In this document: one piece after another, positions 34,126-43,407 of the stretch
How positions within the stretch are numbered: position 1 is the first letter of the stretch
Layout of the letters: every line of letters starts with the position of its first letter
Source: Pseudanabaena sp. Salubria-1
GTDB lineage: Bacteria; Cyanobacteriota; Cyanobacteriia; Pseudanabaenales; Pseudanabaenaceae
Assembly (NCBI GenBank): GCA_023336205.1
Contig: JALQCR010000002.1
Location: forward strand, 62,001-126,000
Reading direction: 5' to 3'
DNA length: 64,000 bases
Position numbers and translations under genes: made by a program
The notes under the pieces: model-generated
What the model saw: the letters and a program-made list of their open reading frames with translations, nothing else
What the model was told of the DNA's origin: nothing
Databases searched by the model: none

Positions 34126-35324
34126 AAGTTTGATGGTTATTCAAAATTTATAACTGGCTAATAAAGCTATTGTAGGCGATCGCCTAACCATATTTGCTCC
34201 TTGTCTGCTATAAAAGTATGAGTACATAAGTTTTCTATGGGTAAAAACATGAATATCCGCAAAGTTAAAGCTGTAATTGAAAAAAGTACCTATGGCTTAG
34301 GCTTGCAGATTTTACCTCATGTTATCCAGATTCCTTTTCGTAATTCTCTTTTGGAGATTGTATGTCAAAACTTAAACGTGTTTTCATCAGAATTATTGAT
34401 TTTAGGATTAGAGAATATTGTTCCTAAAGGAACGAGAAGGGATAAGAATTATCAATTAACTCTTGATCAATTAGAAATAGAATCTCAAAAAATATTTGAA
34501 TCTGGAATCAGATACGAATATGAGAATTATCAACTTGTTATGGCACTTAGCTCTACTAAAACTTCTGCCTCTTTTTTGCTTTCTAGTAATTCCAACCTTA
34601 TTAGTTATTTTCAAAAATTAATGACTCATCCTACTAAGAGTCCTAATCAATTAAGAATGAGTTGTCAGATTCCTACGACTTCAAATCAAGCATACATAAC
34701 AGGTAAGCTCAATGTCTTAATAGTTAACGATGAATTTGACGATTATCAAGTTGATAGTGGAAGCATTAATCAGTGTATTGGCGCTAATGAAGACGGTACT
34801 CCTAAATGGGAACTTATATCGCAATGGAATAGTTCTAATTTTAAAAATTTTGATACTCGTCAGACTATTGCGGGGGTAGGTAATTATCACGTCAAAATTT
34901 CTCAAGGTATGGCTAATTATCTCGCCTCTAAACAGATTGGAGTAGATGAATTGAACAACCAACCTTTAACATATTTGCGATCTGCAACTCAAGGTTGTCA
35001 ATTTAATCTTTTGGTGCATGATTACCCTGCAATGGCTAAAGGGACTTTCATCGTATCTAACACAGTTCCAAATGGCTATCACATGGTAATACCTAAGTCT
35101 GCGTTTCAGTTAGGCTATTCTAATTTACCTGTAATGGATGGTACTTACACTATTACGTTAGCTGTAACTATGCCTAGTGTAGAGGGTATATCGCGCTTTG
35201 GCAGCCAGTTCATTCGTTCGATGTCTAAAGAGATTTTAGAGGCAAGAAAGCCAGTTATTCAGCAAGTAATGTGTGATTTGAACACATCTGGTGAAAATAT
35301 TCATGCAGCAGCTAAATTCCTTAA

Positions 35325-36582
35325 CTGAGATCTTGCACCATTCCTGAAAGAGTTAAGTAGGAATGGGTTTGAGAATAATTTCAAACCCATGACGAGCAGC
35401 AATATCGGCACTAATTTGGAGATACCTAAGAAGTTTCAACCAAAGGACAGAAGGAAATAAAACGGAAAGTGTCAAATCACAGGTAGCTTTCCAGTCCAAG
35501 ACAGGAGGACTCGACCATTGATCAATCCAATGGGCCAAAAGATAAGCAAGCAGAGAGAGGATAAGCCAACGATAAACACCAAGTTTTGTAGATTGCCCAA
35601 AACAATGCAAACCAAAGCGATGTTTGATGGTTTTGAAGAATCCCTCAATCGCCCAACGCTTACGACCTAACATCACCAGATAAGCACCAGAATAAGGATG
35701 AGAAGAGACAACAAAGCGTAACTCCCGTTTACTATCAGCTCTTTTGAGCCAAAACCAAGAGATCGTCAAAGGCTGAGTTAGCCCTTCTAGCAAAATTTGT
35801 TGTCCACGTTTGCCATGACGATAAAGTTGTTTGACTGTACGGCCATCTTGAAGTTTACGATTGTTGCGTACACCGACAACGATGCGCCAAGTCTTGGCGC
35901 GGACAGTATTGAAAAACTTCACCGTACTAAACTCAGTATCAGCAAGGACAATCACAGTCTTGCCTTGGGTTAGTTGCTTGGGTACTGTCCCCAATAACTT
36001 ACAAGCTAAGTCAGAGGGACTGGGGTATCCTTTGCCGCGCCATACTCTAAAACTCCATGGTACGCGCCACTCTCCATAGACCAGATACAGTACAACCAGA
36101 TGTAGTCCTCGCTTTCCGTTTAGTATTCTCACCCATGGGTCTGGTTCGTTTTGGGTGGGATTGCTCAAATGTAAAAACTTGCCGCTTTTTTCTAGGGTAG
36201 TCAAGTCTATCAGTATCTTTAATGGCACTTGTTTCGATGGGCGATGCTTGGCGATTTGTCCCAAAATAGCCTGCCGTGTTGACCGAATTACTGCTCTCGT
36301 TGACCAGTTATAGTGATTGAGAAATCGGCTGAGTGCACTCGCTGATTTTATCTGTGTATGTTCTGGATAAGGATGCCTTTGTGCTTCGAGAAATAGTCCT
36401 AGTATTGCATTGAGACTTGCTGTTTGATACACACTTGGCATCAAACACAGAAGACTATACACTAGCCCTTGGGCGTGCTTAACGATGCTTTCCATGCTCG
36501 TTATTTAATTTACTACTACGCCCTTTTTTTCACATTTCTGCTCTTTCTGCAACCCCTTTTCTTGAATGGTGCAAGATCTCAG
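35325..36582 (-). mobile_element. IS4/IS701-like insertion sequence, copy 4 (1258 bp)
   Basis: Same ends and length as the other three; TTAA duplicated at 35321-35324 and 36583-36586. Confidence 0.9.
35353..36495 (-). CDS. DDE transposase, copy 4 (380 aa)
   Basis: Protein identical to that at 16020, intact. It lies antisense to the polymerase-like gene it interrupts. Confidence 0.9.
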   Translation of the reverse strand: MESIVKHAQGLVYSLLCLMPSVYQTASLNAILGLFLEAQRHPYPEHTQIKSASALSRFLNHYNWSTRAVIRSTRQAILGQIAKHRPSKQVPLKILIDLTTLEKSGKFLHLSNPTQNEPDPWVRILNGKRGLHLVVLYLVYGEWRVPWSFRVWRGKGYPSPSDLACKLLGTVPKQLTQGKTVIVLADTEFSTVKFFNTVRAKTWRIVVGVRNNRKLQDGRTVKQLYRHGKRGQQILLEGLTQPLTISWFWLKRADSKRELRFVVSSHPYSGAYLVMLGRKRWAIEGFFKTIKHRFGLHCFGQSTKLGVYRWLILSLLAYLLAHWIDQWSSPPVLDWKATCDLTLSVLFPSVLWLKLLRYLQISADIAARHGFEIILKPIPT

Positions 36583-38131
36583 TTAACAATGAAGTTTTGG
36601 CTCTCATTAATTCAGGTTATAAGGAAGACAATCTTACTAGTTACAAGAAAGATTGGATATTTAAAATTTGTGCAGTTATTGTCAATAATCCTGATTCTCT
36701 AAAATGGGCGCTGCAAGACCCAACGCTCTCCTTCAGGATGGTTGAGATGTTAGCCGAAAGAAAAATGAATCTTGCATTAGGGCTAGGATTTATTGGTCAA
36801 ATTCTTATGCCTCTTCCTGATGACACGCTTCCTCTTCATGTAATTTCTAGCGTACATGCTCCTATAGTCAAATGGAAAGAAGGTAATTGGTATAACGGTA
36901 GTCAACTAATTCCTCATAATGTTGTTGGAATGGTTTCGAGTGGAGGGCTACAATATATTGGTACTTTGAGCGTTAGGGCTAAGTACCCTATCATCGATCA
37001 TTCAGAACAGTGTATGGCTGTTCTTATAAATCGTTCTGATGGTATTGGGGAAGGTTGCGAATTTATGTCTCATCAAAGTGCTTCTATTTGTAATTTAAGT
37101 TTTGATAAAGGTAGAAATGAGAAGTTAATTTGGCGAAACGAAGTTGGTTATCTTGAAGCCATAAATCATTTTGTTGAACTTATGAGAGATTATGCAATCC
37201 CAAAATTACACAATAACAATTTTGAGTTTGAGTTTGTTAACCTTAACTGGGGACAGTTAACTCGTAAAATCTATGAGAACTGTTTTGAATTAGGATGTAG
37301 TGCTATCACATATCTTTATGCCATTGCAACAAGCCAAGGTAAAGAGAAGTTTAGATCTATGCTTCCCATGATTGCTGAAGTCTCACAAGTTACAAAGAGT
37401 CAATTTGGCGATCAGAAATATATGTTTCAAGATTATGAATTAGTAAACTCTGTAATTACAAATTGTGTTAAGCAATATCATCAAACTTGGTATGGAGACT
37501 CAAGAGTTGATGAACTCGGAGATACTCCATATGTTGATCGTATGTTGAGTTTATCTAAATATCAATTTGATAGAGTTATTAATGATTCTGGTATTGTTGC
37601 TGACTCAATACGTTTTATAAACTCATTGCATGAAAATCCTAAACTAATGAACTTTGTTCGCCCTACGGTTCAACTACAAGGAATTTGGAGTAAATATGAT
37701 AAGGAAGACAGAGTATTTGCTCAGAAATTTAGAGATGATCATATGGAAGATCTCACTATGTTTAAAGAGGAAAATACTGAAAAGATATGGGTATATTATG
37801 AGTCACTGCGTGAAGATGGTCGTAACTTTACAGAGTCTCAAATCTCTGCTTTTTGGGATCTTCACTATCAAATCACTGAAGTTATAACTCATAATAAACT
37901 AGGTAAAAAGTATATTCCTACTTGTAACAGATTATGGATTATGTTCAGTGATTATATTTTAAGTCATACGCCTAAATTTTCTGATCGTGAGTGGATTGTC
38001 TCTCATCTCGATAAATTAAGTGAAGAAATAATCAAGAAAATTCATACAGCTTTCCAAAGGAATAATGATAAATTTGAGCGGCTAGTAGAAATTACTGAAG
38101 AAATATTAAATTTCAAAACTAAAAATGGCAC

Positions 38132-39218
38132 CGCCAATTCAAGGATGAAATGCAACGGGTTCTGATGAAGCAAAGAATACTTCGTAAGGAGTACGATAGT
38201 CAAGTGATTTTCTGGGTCTGTGATTGATCAAATTCACTGCCTTCTGAAAGTCCTCTTCTTTCACGATTTTAAAGTTTGTACTTTTGGGATAGAACTCTCT
38301 AATTAATCCATTGGTGTGTTCATTCAATCCACGTTCCCATGAATGATATGGATTCGCAAAGAAGGTCTCTAGTTTCAATCTTTCAGATAGCTTCTCATGC
38401 CCACAGAATTCTCTTCCATTATCAAAGGTCATTGTCTTTCGAGATGTTGATTCTATAGGCTCAAATAGATTGAATGTCACTCTGTTTATCTCATCCATCG
38501 TCTTGTTCTTAGCTAGTCCAGCAAGTAAATACTTCGATGCTTTATCAACATGCGTAACTACGATACCTGTGTGGTTGCACCCGATTACCGTATCACTTTC
38601 CCAATGTCCAATCTCTGTTTTTAAATCTGCAATCTTCGGTCGATTCTCTATCCCTACCCTATTGGGAATGCCACCTCGCTTCTGATGGCGACCTTTGCGC
38701 CTTCGTTGCTTTTGCTTCTGCCTCAGATATTGTTGATATATTCCCATCTCTTGATGGTTTGCATAGATCATCAGATAAATCGTCTCATAGCTGATTTTAC
38801 CTAGCCCCTCCCTTTCCATTCTCCCTGCTAGTTGCTCTGGGCTGTGGTGTTGCTCTAACCGTTGTTTGACTTCGGCGATCGTCTCAGCACTGATGCTCTG
38901 AAATCTTACCTTTGCTTGTTTCCGTCTTGCTTTCATCAGGGCAACCGCAGTATCTGGCAAATAGCCAATCTGTCGCTCGTCTGTATTGCGCGATAACTCT
39001 CTTGAAATCGTACTTTTGTTTCGCTTCAAGCGACGACCTATCTCTGATACAGATAATTGCTCAATTACTCTTAGTTTATACAGTTCACTTCTTTCTGTGG
39101 TGGTAAGATGGACAAAGCTCATGAGGGTATCCTAATTATTGTGATTAATATCAGAATATCCTTATGAGTCCCTTTACGCAAAGATCTCTAGGTGTTGCAT
39201 TTCATCCTTGAATTGGCG
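38132..39218 (-). mobile_element. IS30-family insertion sequence (1087 bp)
   Basis: Perfect 25-bp inverted repeats at 38132-38156 and 39194-39218 (outer part CGCCAATTCAAGGATG). No target duplication is visible: GGCAC precedes and CAATT follows. It caps the 3' end of the third polymerase-like gene. Confidence 0.85.
38139..39122 (-). CDS. IS30-family transposase (327 aa)
   Basis: An N-terminal helix-turn-helix (TTERSELYKLRVIEQLSVSE, IGRRLKRNKSTISREL) and a DDE catalytic domain with HWESDTVIG, MTFDNGREF and YHSWERGLNEHTNGLIREF, the standard IS30 arrangement. Full length and apparently active. Its stop lies within the left inverted repeat. Confidence 0.95.
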   Translation of the reverse strand: MSFVHLTTTERSELYKLRVIEQLSVSEIGRRLKRNKSTISRELSRNTDERQIGYLPDTAVALMKARRKQAKVRFQSISAETIAEVKQRLEQHHSPEQLAGRMEREGLGKISYETIYLMIYANHQEMGIYQQYLRQKQKQRRRKGRHQKRGGIPNRVGIENRPKIADLKTEIGHWESDTVIGCNHTGIVVTHVDKASKYLLAGLAKNKTMDEINRVTFNLFEPIESTSRKTMTFDNGREFCGHEKLSERLKLETFFANPYHSWERGLNEHTNGLIREFYPKSTNFKIVKEEDFQKAVNLINHRPRKSLDYRTPYEVFFASSEPVAFHP

Positions 39219-39486
39219 CAATTGAACTAAGCTTGCCAATTCTACTACATGAGTATGGGTAAGCTAATTCTCTATCACAAAAGTCTGTCAAAAGTCCTTA
39301 GCAGGAATTTCGTGACGAATATAAGGAGCAGATAAAAATAATGGTGTGGAAATACAATGCGTCTGACCTACCGAGTGGTAGCGAATCGCGGCAAAGCCAT
39401 GTGGAGTTTATCCGCGTGAATCTCGAACTGCTGCTAGCAGTAGCATGGCATGGCTACGAAAGTGAAGGCAGAGGAGCGATCATCAT

Positions 39487-40960
39487 GGGTGTAATTAAAA
39501 GTGAAATGGGAGAAATAAAGTAGGTTAGAAAGTATGATGGATAACAGTTCTAATCCAAAGAAGTCATAAAATTGAGCCGTGAATATAAAAACAAAAACAG
39601 CATCGTCCAGTAAAAGCATAGAAGAAAGACTAAACGATTATCCTGAATTGAAAGCGAAAATCGAAGGATTATTATCCGTTGTAGAAAATGCAGAAGGTGA
39701 TCTAATCAAAGCCGACGCAGCCGAGGAACGAGTGATAGAAGAAATCCGTCAGTTAGGACAAACAGCACTACAAACATGGGCAACGCGGCAAGAAATCAAG
39801 CAAAGCGAAGCATATATCGCCGCGAATCCATCTTCACACCGAGGTGGTAAAAAAAACTCTATTGGTACAGCCGATATGGACGCATCGAAGTACTAGAGCA
39901 AAGGTACATCGAATTTGGAAGAGAGTCCAAACAGGTAGTGAGACCATTTCAAAAAGCCGCCGAAGTACATTGCCGAGGATATTCACGCCCATTGCAGAGA
40001 GTGATTACCGACTTTGGGTCAGATGTAGCGTTTGGGAAAATCCCAAAAAAAATGATGGAACATCATGGAATAAGCATCCCAATTAGTGCAGGACAGGAGA
40101 TCACAGAAAGTCATGCCCAGCGTATATTAGAAACGCAGAGTTGGGAAACAGGATTCCCAGCAATCGAGGGTGTGGAGTTTTTAATAGCGGAGATGGATGG
40201 GACAATGATTCCGATTGTGGAAACAACGGCAAGCGAAACTGATGGCGAAGAAGTTGACCGTCGTAAGACGCGTAAAATTAGCTGGAAAGAAGCGCGTCTA
40301 ACCTCGGCGCGTACCCCTGAGCAAGAGCAGCCTATTTTCGGAGCAACGATAGGCTCGACTGATGATGCAGGAGCAGCATTACTTGATTGTGCTATCCGTG
40401 CTGGATTGGGAGAAGAAACCTTTGTGCATGGGGTTGGCGACGGTGCGCCTTGGATTGCTAGCCAAATCGAGCAGCGTTTTGGTGTACTTAGTCGCTACTT
40501 ACTAGATTTCTATCATGTATGTGAATATCTAGCCGATGCAAGTCGCGTTTGTTCCCCAGATGCTCCGAAAGCATGGATGGATGTGCAGAAGCAACAACTC
40601 AAATCCAATCATGCTTCGGCTGTCCTTGAAGCTCTTAAGCCGTTTCAAGAACCTGAATCTGTTCCTGACAATCTGGCTGTGGTTAGATCCGCTTATCGCT
40701 ATCTTTTCAATCGTCCTAATCGTCTAGACTATCAGGGCACGATTGACTCCAATTTACCCATTGGCTCTGGTGAAATTGAGAGTGGTCACCGCTATGTTAT
40801 TCAAAATCGTTTAAAGCTTGCTGGCTCTTGGTGGACGATTGAAAATGCTAAGGCTATGCTTGCTCTTAGGATCTGCCGTACTAATCAAGATTGGGATGCT
40901 TATTGGCTTAATCTTTCTTCCATTTCTTATTGAGCTGAACTTTCACTTTTAATTGCACCC
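39487..40960 (+). mobile_element. ISKra4-like insertion sequence (1474 bp)
   Basis: Ends GGGTGTAATTAAAAGTG and its near-complement CACTTTTAATTGCACCC (one mismatch in 17). The 9-bp sequence GATCATCAT is duplicated at 39478-39486 and 40961-40969. Confidence 0.9.
39579..40933 (+). CDS. ISKra4-like transposase made by -1 frameshift from two overlapping frames
   Basis: Frame 1 (39579-39896) encodes a helical N-terminal domain. Frame 2 encodes the catalytic domain: read from the shift it gives LYWYSRYGRIEVLEQRY, then EFLIAEMDGTMIPIVE (first Asp), LLDFYHVCEYL, and GSGEIESGHRYVIQNRLK (catalytic Glu), typical of ISKra4. Frame 2 is -1 relative to frame 1, and the overlap contains A8 at 39849-39856, a classic slippery run. 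The next ATG in frame 2 (39938) would give only a partial protein. A simple frameshift mutation is the alternative. Confidence 0.8.
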
Positions 40961-41321
40961 GATCATCATTGATGTGAGCAAATCGAAAGAATCACAAATC
41001 GGCATTAGCCCCTATCAAAAATGGCTGAACTCCGAAAGCTATGGTTGCTACCTGAGCCAATCCACAGCAGAGCGCATCGCCAAAGAATCGGGATACCCAA
41101 ACCCATTTCAAAAGGATGAGAAAAGACAAATTAGGGAATATAAGCCCGAAAACCAAGTTGTAGTCTGCTTTATCCGCACCGATGGCGGCTTTAGCTCCTA
41201 TGTAATCGCCCATCCATTCCTGACCGCCAAACAAGCCTATGAAGCTAATAAATCTAGGCTGCAAGCCGAATTTTCTGTAGACAAACCAGACTAACTCCAA
41301 CCCCAATATTCAACCCCAAAA

Positions 41322-41347
41322 AGCCTCCCGATTTACATCGGGAGGCT
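41322..41347 (+). terminator. Intrinsic terminator, module B
   Basis: AGCCTCCCGAT pairs with ATCGGGAGGCT around a 4-base loop, then AATTTGTT. It is the counterpart of the terminator at 24327. Confidence 0.8.
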
Positions 41348-41355
41348 AATTTGTT

Positions 41356-41535
41356 ATGGAGTCAAATATGACCCAAAAAAGATACAAAAGCGTATTGTGT
41401 GGACTATTGCTATTAGCGATCGCTATCCATCCAGAACAGCATCACGTAGAAGAAAAACATCCCAAAATCGTCCATATCCAAACCCGTCGCCAGCGCAAAT
41501 ATTGGCGAAAGAAGCAGAAGAGTATCAGTGCTTAG
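41356..41535 (+). CDS. Small hypothetical protein with hydrophobic N-terminal helix (59 aa)
   Basis: A 59-residue frame: MESNMTQKRYKSVLCGLLLL then a histidine-rich stretch (HPEQHHVEEKHPK) and a very basic tail (TRRQRKYWRKKQK). The hydrophobic LCGLLLLAIAI segment could be a signal or anchor. No family recognised and no counterpart in module A, where an STRR tract occupies the position. It may start at 41368. Confidence 0.4.
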   Translation: MESNMTQKRYKSVLCGLLLLAIAIHPEQHHVEEKHPKIVHIQTRRQRKYWRKKQKSISA

Positions 41536-41539
41536 AAGC

Positions 41540-41579
41540 AAATAGCTGTTAGCGATTAGCCAAAAACTAACAGCTATTT
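41540..41579. repeat. 13-bp inverted repeat with STRR-like units
   Basis: AAATAGCTGTTAG pairs with CTAACAGCTATTT around a 14-base loop that itself contains GATTAGCC. Units resemble those of the STRR tract at 24371. Confidence 0.7.
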
Positions 41580-41594
41580 GCGAGATCCAAAAAT

Positions 41595-41828
41595 ATGACA
41601 AAAAACCAATTCGGTAAATCTTTCAATCTCGCAAAGATTGAACCAGAAATCCAAACAACAAAAAAGCTAATCGCTTTTCTACAATCCACGCTCGACAAGA
41701 ATATCGGAAAAAAGAAGACCTCTATCGACCTACAAATAGCTAAAAACCATTTGCAGATGCTATTACGCGATTGTGAAATAGCAACAAACAAACGTGAAGC
41801 CAATTATCAAGGAGCAAAGCTTAAATGA
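41595..41828 (+). CDS. Small hypothetical protein, module B (77 aa)
   Basis: A 77-residue basic, helical protein (TTKKLIAFLQSTLDKNIGKK, then LQIAKNHLQMLLRDCE). No family recognised. It overlaps the next gene by four bases (ATGA), so the two are coupled. Neither gene has a counterpart in module A. Confidence 0.6.
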   Translation: MTKNQFGKSFNLAKIEPEIQTTKKLIAFLQSTLDKNIGKKKTSIDLQIAKNHLQMLLRDCEIATNKREANYQGAKLK

Positions 41829-42157
41829 AAAATATCAAAGGCAATATCCATCAAATCAAAACCATGCTGAAGATTTGCAGCAAATATCATTGGGAATTGA
41901 AAAAGATTATTAGCTCTCGGAGTAAAGAAGGCTCTTATCTATTCGTAGGAGATATTCGAGCAGAATTCAAATGCCATCACGATCGACCAACTCACGCCAA
42001 ATTTGACCCATCATTGACAATTCGCAGTGACGGTACGGTAGATCTCAACGAAAACCTGTTTAAAAACGACCCTTATACAGAAGAGATCAAGAAACTGCTA
42101 GAGGCAGCCCATGTGAGTACAGAACCCACCAGAAAACTAGGGACGGGAATCAAGTAG
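41825..42157 (+). CDS. Hypothetical protein, module B (110 aa)
   Basis: A 110-residue protein with a helical, basic N-terminus (IHQIKTMLKICSKYHWELKK) and a C-terminal part with SYLFVGDIRAEFKCHHDRPT. No family recognised. It overlaps the upstream 77-aa gene and lies 128 bases before the DUF6744-like gene; the gap shows only a HIP1-type site. Confidence 0.6.
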   Translation: MKNIKGNIHQIKTMLKICSKYHWELKKIISSRSKEGSYLFVGDIRAEFKCHHDRPTHAKFDPSLTIRSDGTVDLNENLFKNDPYTEEIKKLLEAAHVSTEPTRKLGTGIK

Positions 42158-42285
42158 ACAGAGGTCAAGCAGATCCATCCCAAGCCCTAAAACAAACGCT
42201 ACCGAATTCACTACTACCAAACAGTCGCCTAGCAGACAGCAAAAGGCGATCGCTCATCTATATCTAAAATTAGAGGATAAAAGCC

Positions 42286-43338
42286 ATGAACACAGCAGCG
42301 ATGATCGCGACCCAGCAAGCATTGATCGACAAAGGAGCCGAATACTTAGGCGACCTAATCGCATGGTCAATCAATGCCGAGACCAGACTAAGTGAAGCCA
42401 CCTTAAAACGAGCCGCCGAGCAAGTTAACCTCGACTTCAGCTACCTCCCCGAAAGCCCCAACAAACTAAGTGCATTCAAAAATGCGAGAACAAAAGCCCA
42501 GACCCAACTGAGCAACCACAATCTATTAATCCGTCAAATCTCTAATAACGGAGTACTAGTCTATGGATTTGTCCTAGAGAACAAGAACGAGAAAGACAAA
42601 AAGCTGCGCTATTACCAACTCGCATCTTATAGCTTCGACAAAAGCAACGAAACCACCAATTGGAATCGAGAAGATTGGAGCAATGAAAATGAATCGCTGA
42701 TTGACATCGCCAGAACTACCTTCGACAAATGGTACAGATGGAGCCAAGAAATCACCAGCAAAGAAATCCGTGCCATGCTGACGGAGTTCGTCAAAAAAGC
42801 AGGCGTGCCATTTCGAGAACGAGGTGGCACATACTTTGTTGCACGTAGTTATCGATTAGAACTAACCGCCTTCCGAGAACTACTACCCCTGATTCACAAA
42901 GAAAACAACATCTGCTGGATGCCGATCGCAGGCATCGGTGACATGGACATCATCGCAAGGCAATCCTTAGAAAAGGAAGTGCAATCGATGTCCAGTTACC
43001 TAGACGAGCTGCTAGATCCTCAAAAAGTATCAGAGACAAAAGGCAGCACCCTGAAAAATCAACTCAAAGTATATCGGGAAGTAGAAGACAAAACCAAAAT
43101 GCTATCCGAGCTATTGCAATTTCGCTCCGATGCACTGACCGACAAACTTGCCCAACTACGCCAACGTTGTCTGAACGTACTGGACGAAATCGCTACCACA
43201 GCAGTTGAAAGTTCAAAAGATCAGCCCAACAAAGCAGAAGAAATTTTCTCTGACCTAGAAGAAATCAACTCCATTGAAATCAACCTAGCAGAAACAACAG
43301 AAGAAAGCCCAGACAACCTATTTGACCTCGGCTTCTAG
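42286..43338 (+). CDS. DUF6744-like protein, module B (350 aa)
   Basis: Paralogue of the protein at 24507, aligned along residues 1-305; LLIRQISNNGVLVYGFVLEN and WMPIAGIGDMDIIARQSLEK are shared. The C-terminal 45 residues are acidic and differ, ending in the same SPDNLFDLGF-type tail, perhaps a short docking peptide. It precedes the MoxR gene by 69 bases as in module A, and here the VWA partner is complete, so module B is the intact machine. Confidence 0.7.
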   Translation: MNTAAMIATQQALIDKGAEYLGDLIAWSINAETRLSEATLKRAAEQVNLDFSYLPESPNKLSAFKNARTKAQTQLSNHNLLIRQISNNGVLVYGFVLENKNEKDKKLRYYQLASYSFDKSNETTNWNREDWSNENESLIDIARTTFDKWYRWSQEITSKEIRAMLTEFVKKAGVPFRERGGTYFVARSYRLELTAFRELLPLIHKENNICWMPIAGIGDMDIIARQSLEKEVQSMSSYLDELLDPQKVSETKGSTLKNQLKVYREVEDKTKMLSELLQFRSDALTDKLAQLRQRCLNVLDEIATTAVESSKDQPNKAEEIFSDLEEINSIEINLAETTEESPDNLFDLGF

Positions 43339-43407
43339 CGAAGGATCGCGGGAGTAGCCAACGCGCTACTCCCCTTCAAAACATCAAAGATTAAGAGGAA
43401 CTCAACA

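Larger units (their letters stand above)
34237..38165 (+). pseudogene. Degenerate third two-barrel polymerase-like gene, split by IS4/IS701-like copy 4 and ended by IS30
   Basis: The frame runs to 35324, and after removing the IS and one TTAA continues at 36587 with FLNNEVLALINSGYKED, giving at least 877 residues before the IS30 end at 38132. It aligns by eye with the two polymerase-like proteins: YQLVMALSSTKTSASFLLS, LNVLIVNDE, YHVKISQGM, CQFNLLVHDYPAMAKGT with K268, and VIPKSAF for barrel 1. In barrel 2, KYPIIDHSEQCMAVLIN is followed by CNLSFDKGRNEKLI in place of the DFDGD block, so only one of three aspartates (about D536) remains. Lysine-to-triad spacing is about 268. Codon use is much more AT-rich than in the other two. 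It was probably a non-catalytic relative before disruption; remote homology needs a profile test. Confidence 0.6.
39341..41294 (+). pseudogene. Conserved hypothetical gene of module B, split by an ISKra4-like element
   Basis: Paralogue of the gene at 23829. The first 49 codons (MVWKYNASDLPSGSESRQS) reach GRGAII, and after removal of the IS and one 9-bp duplication the frame continues IDVSKSKESQIGISPYQKW to the end at 41294. Apart from the insertion it is intact, so module A may now be the only source of this protein. A terminator matching the one in module A follows at 41322. Confidence 0.85.
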
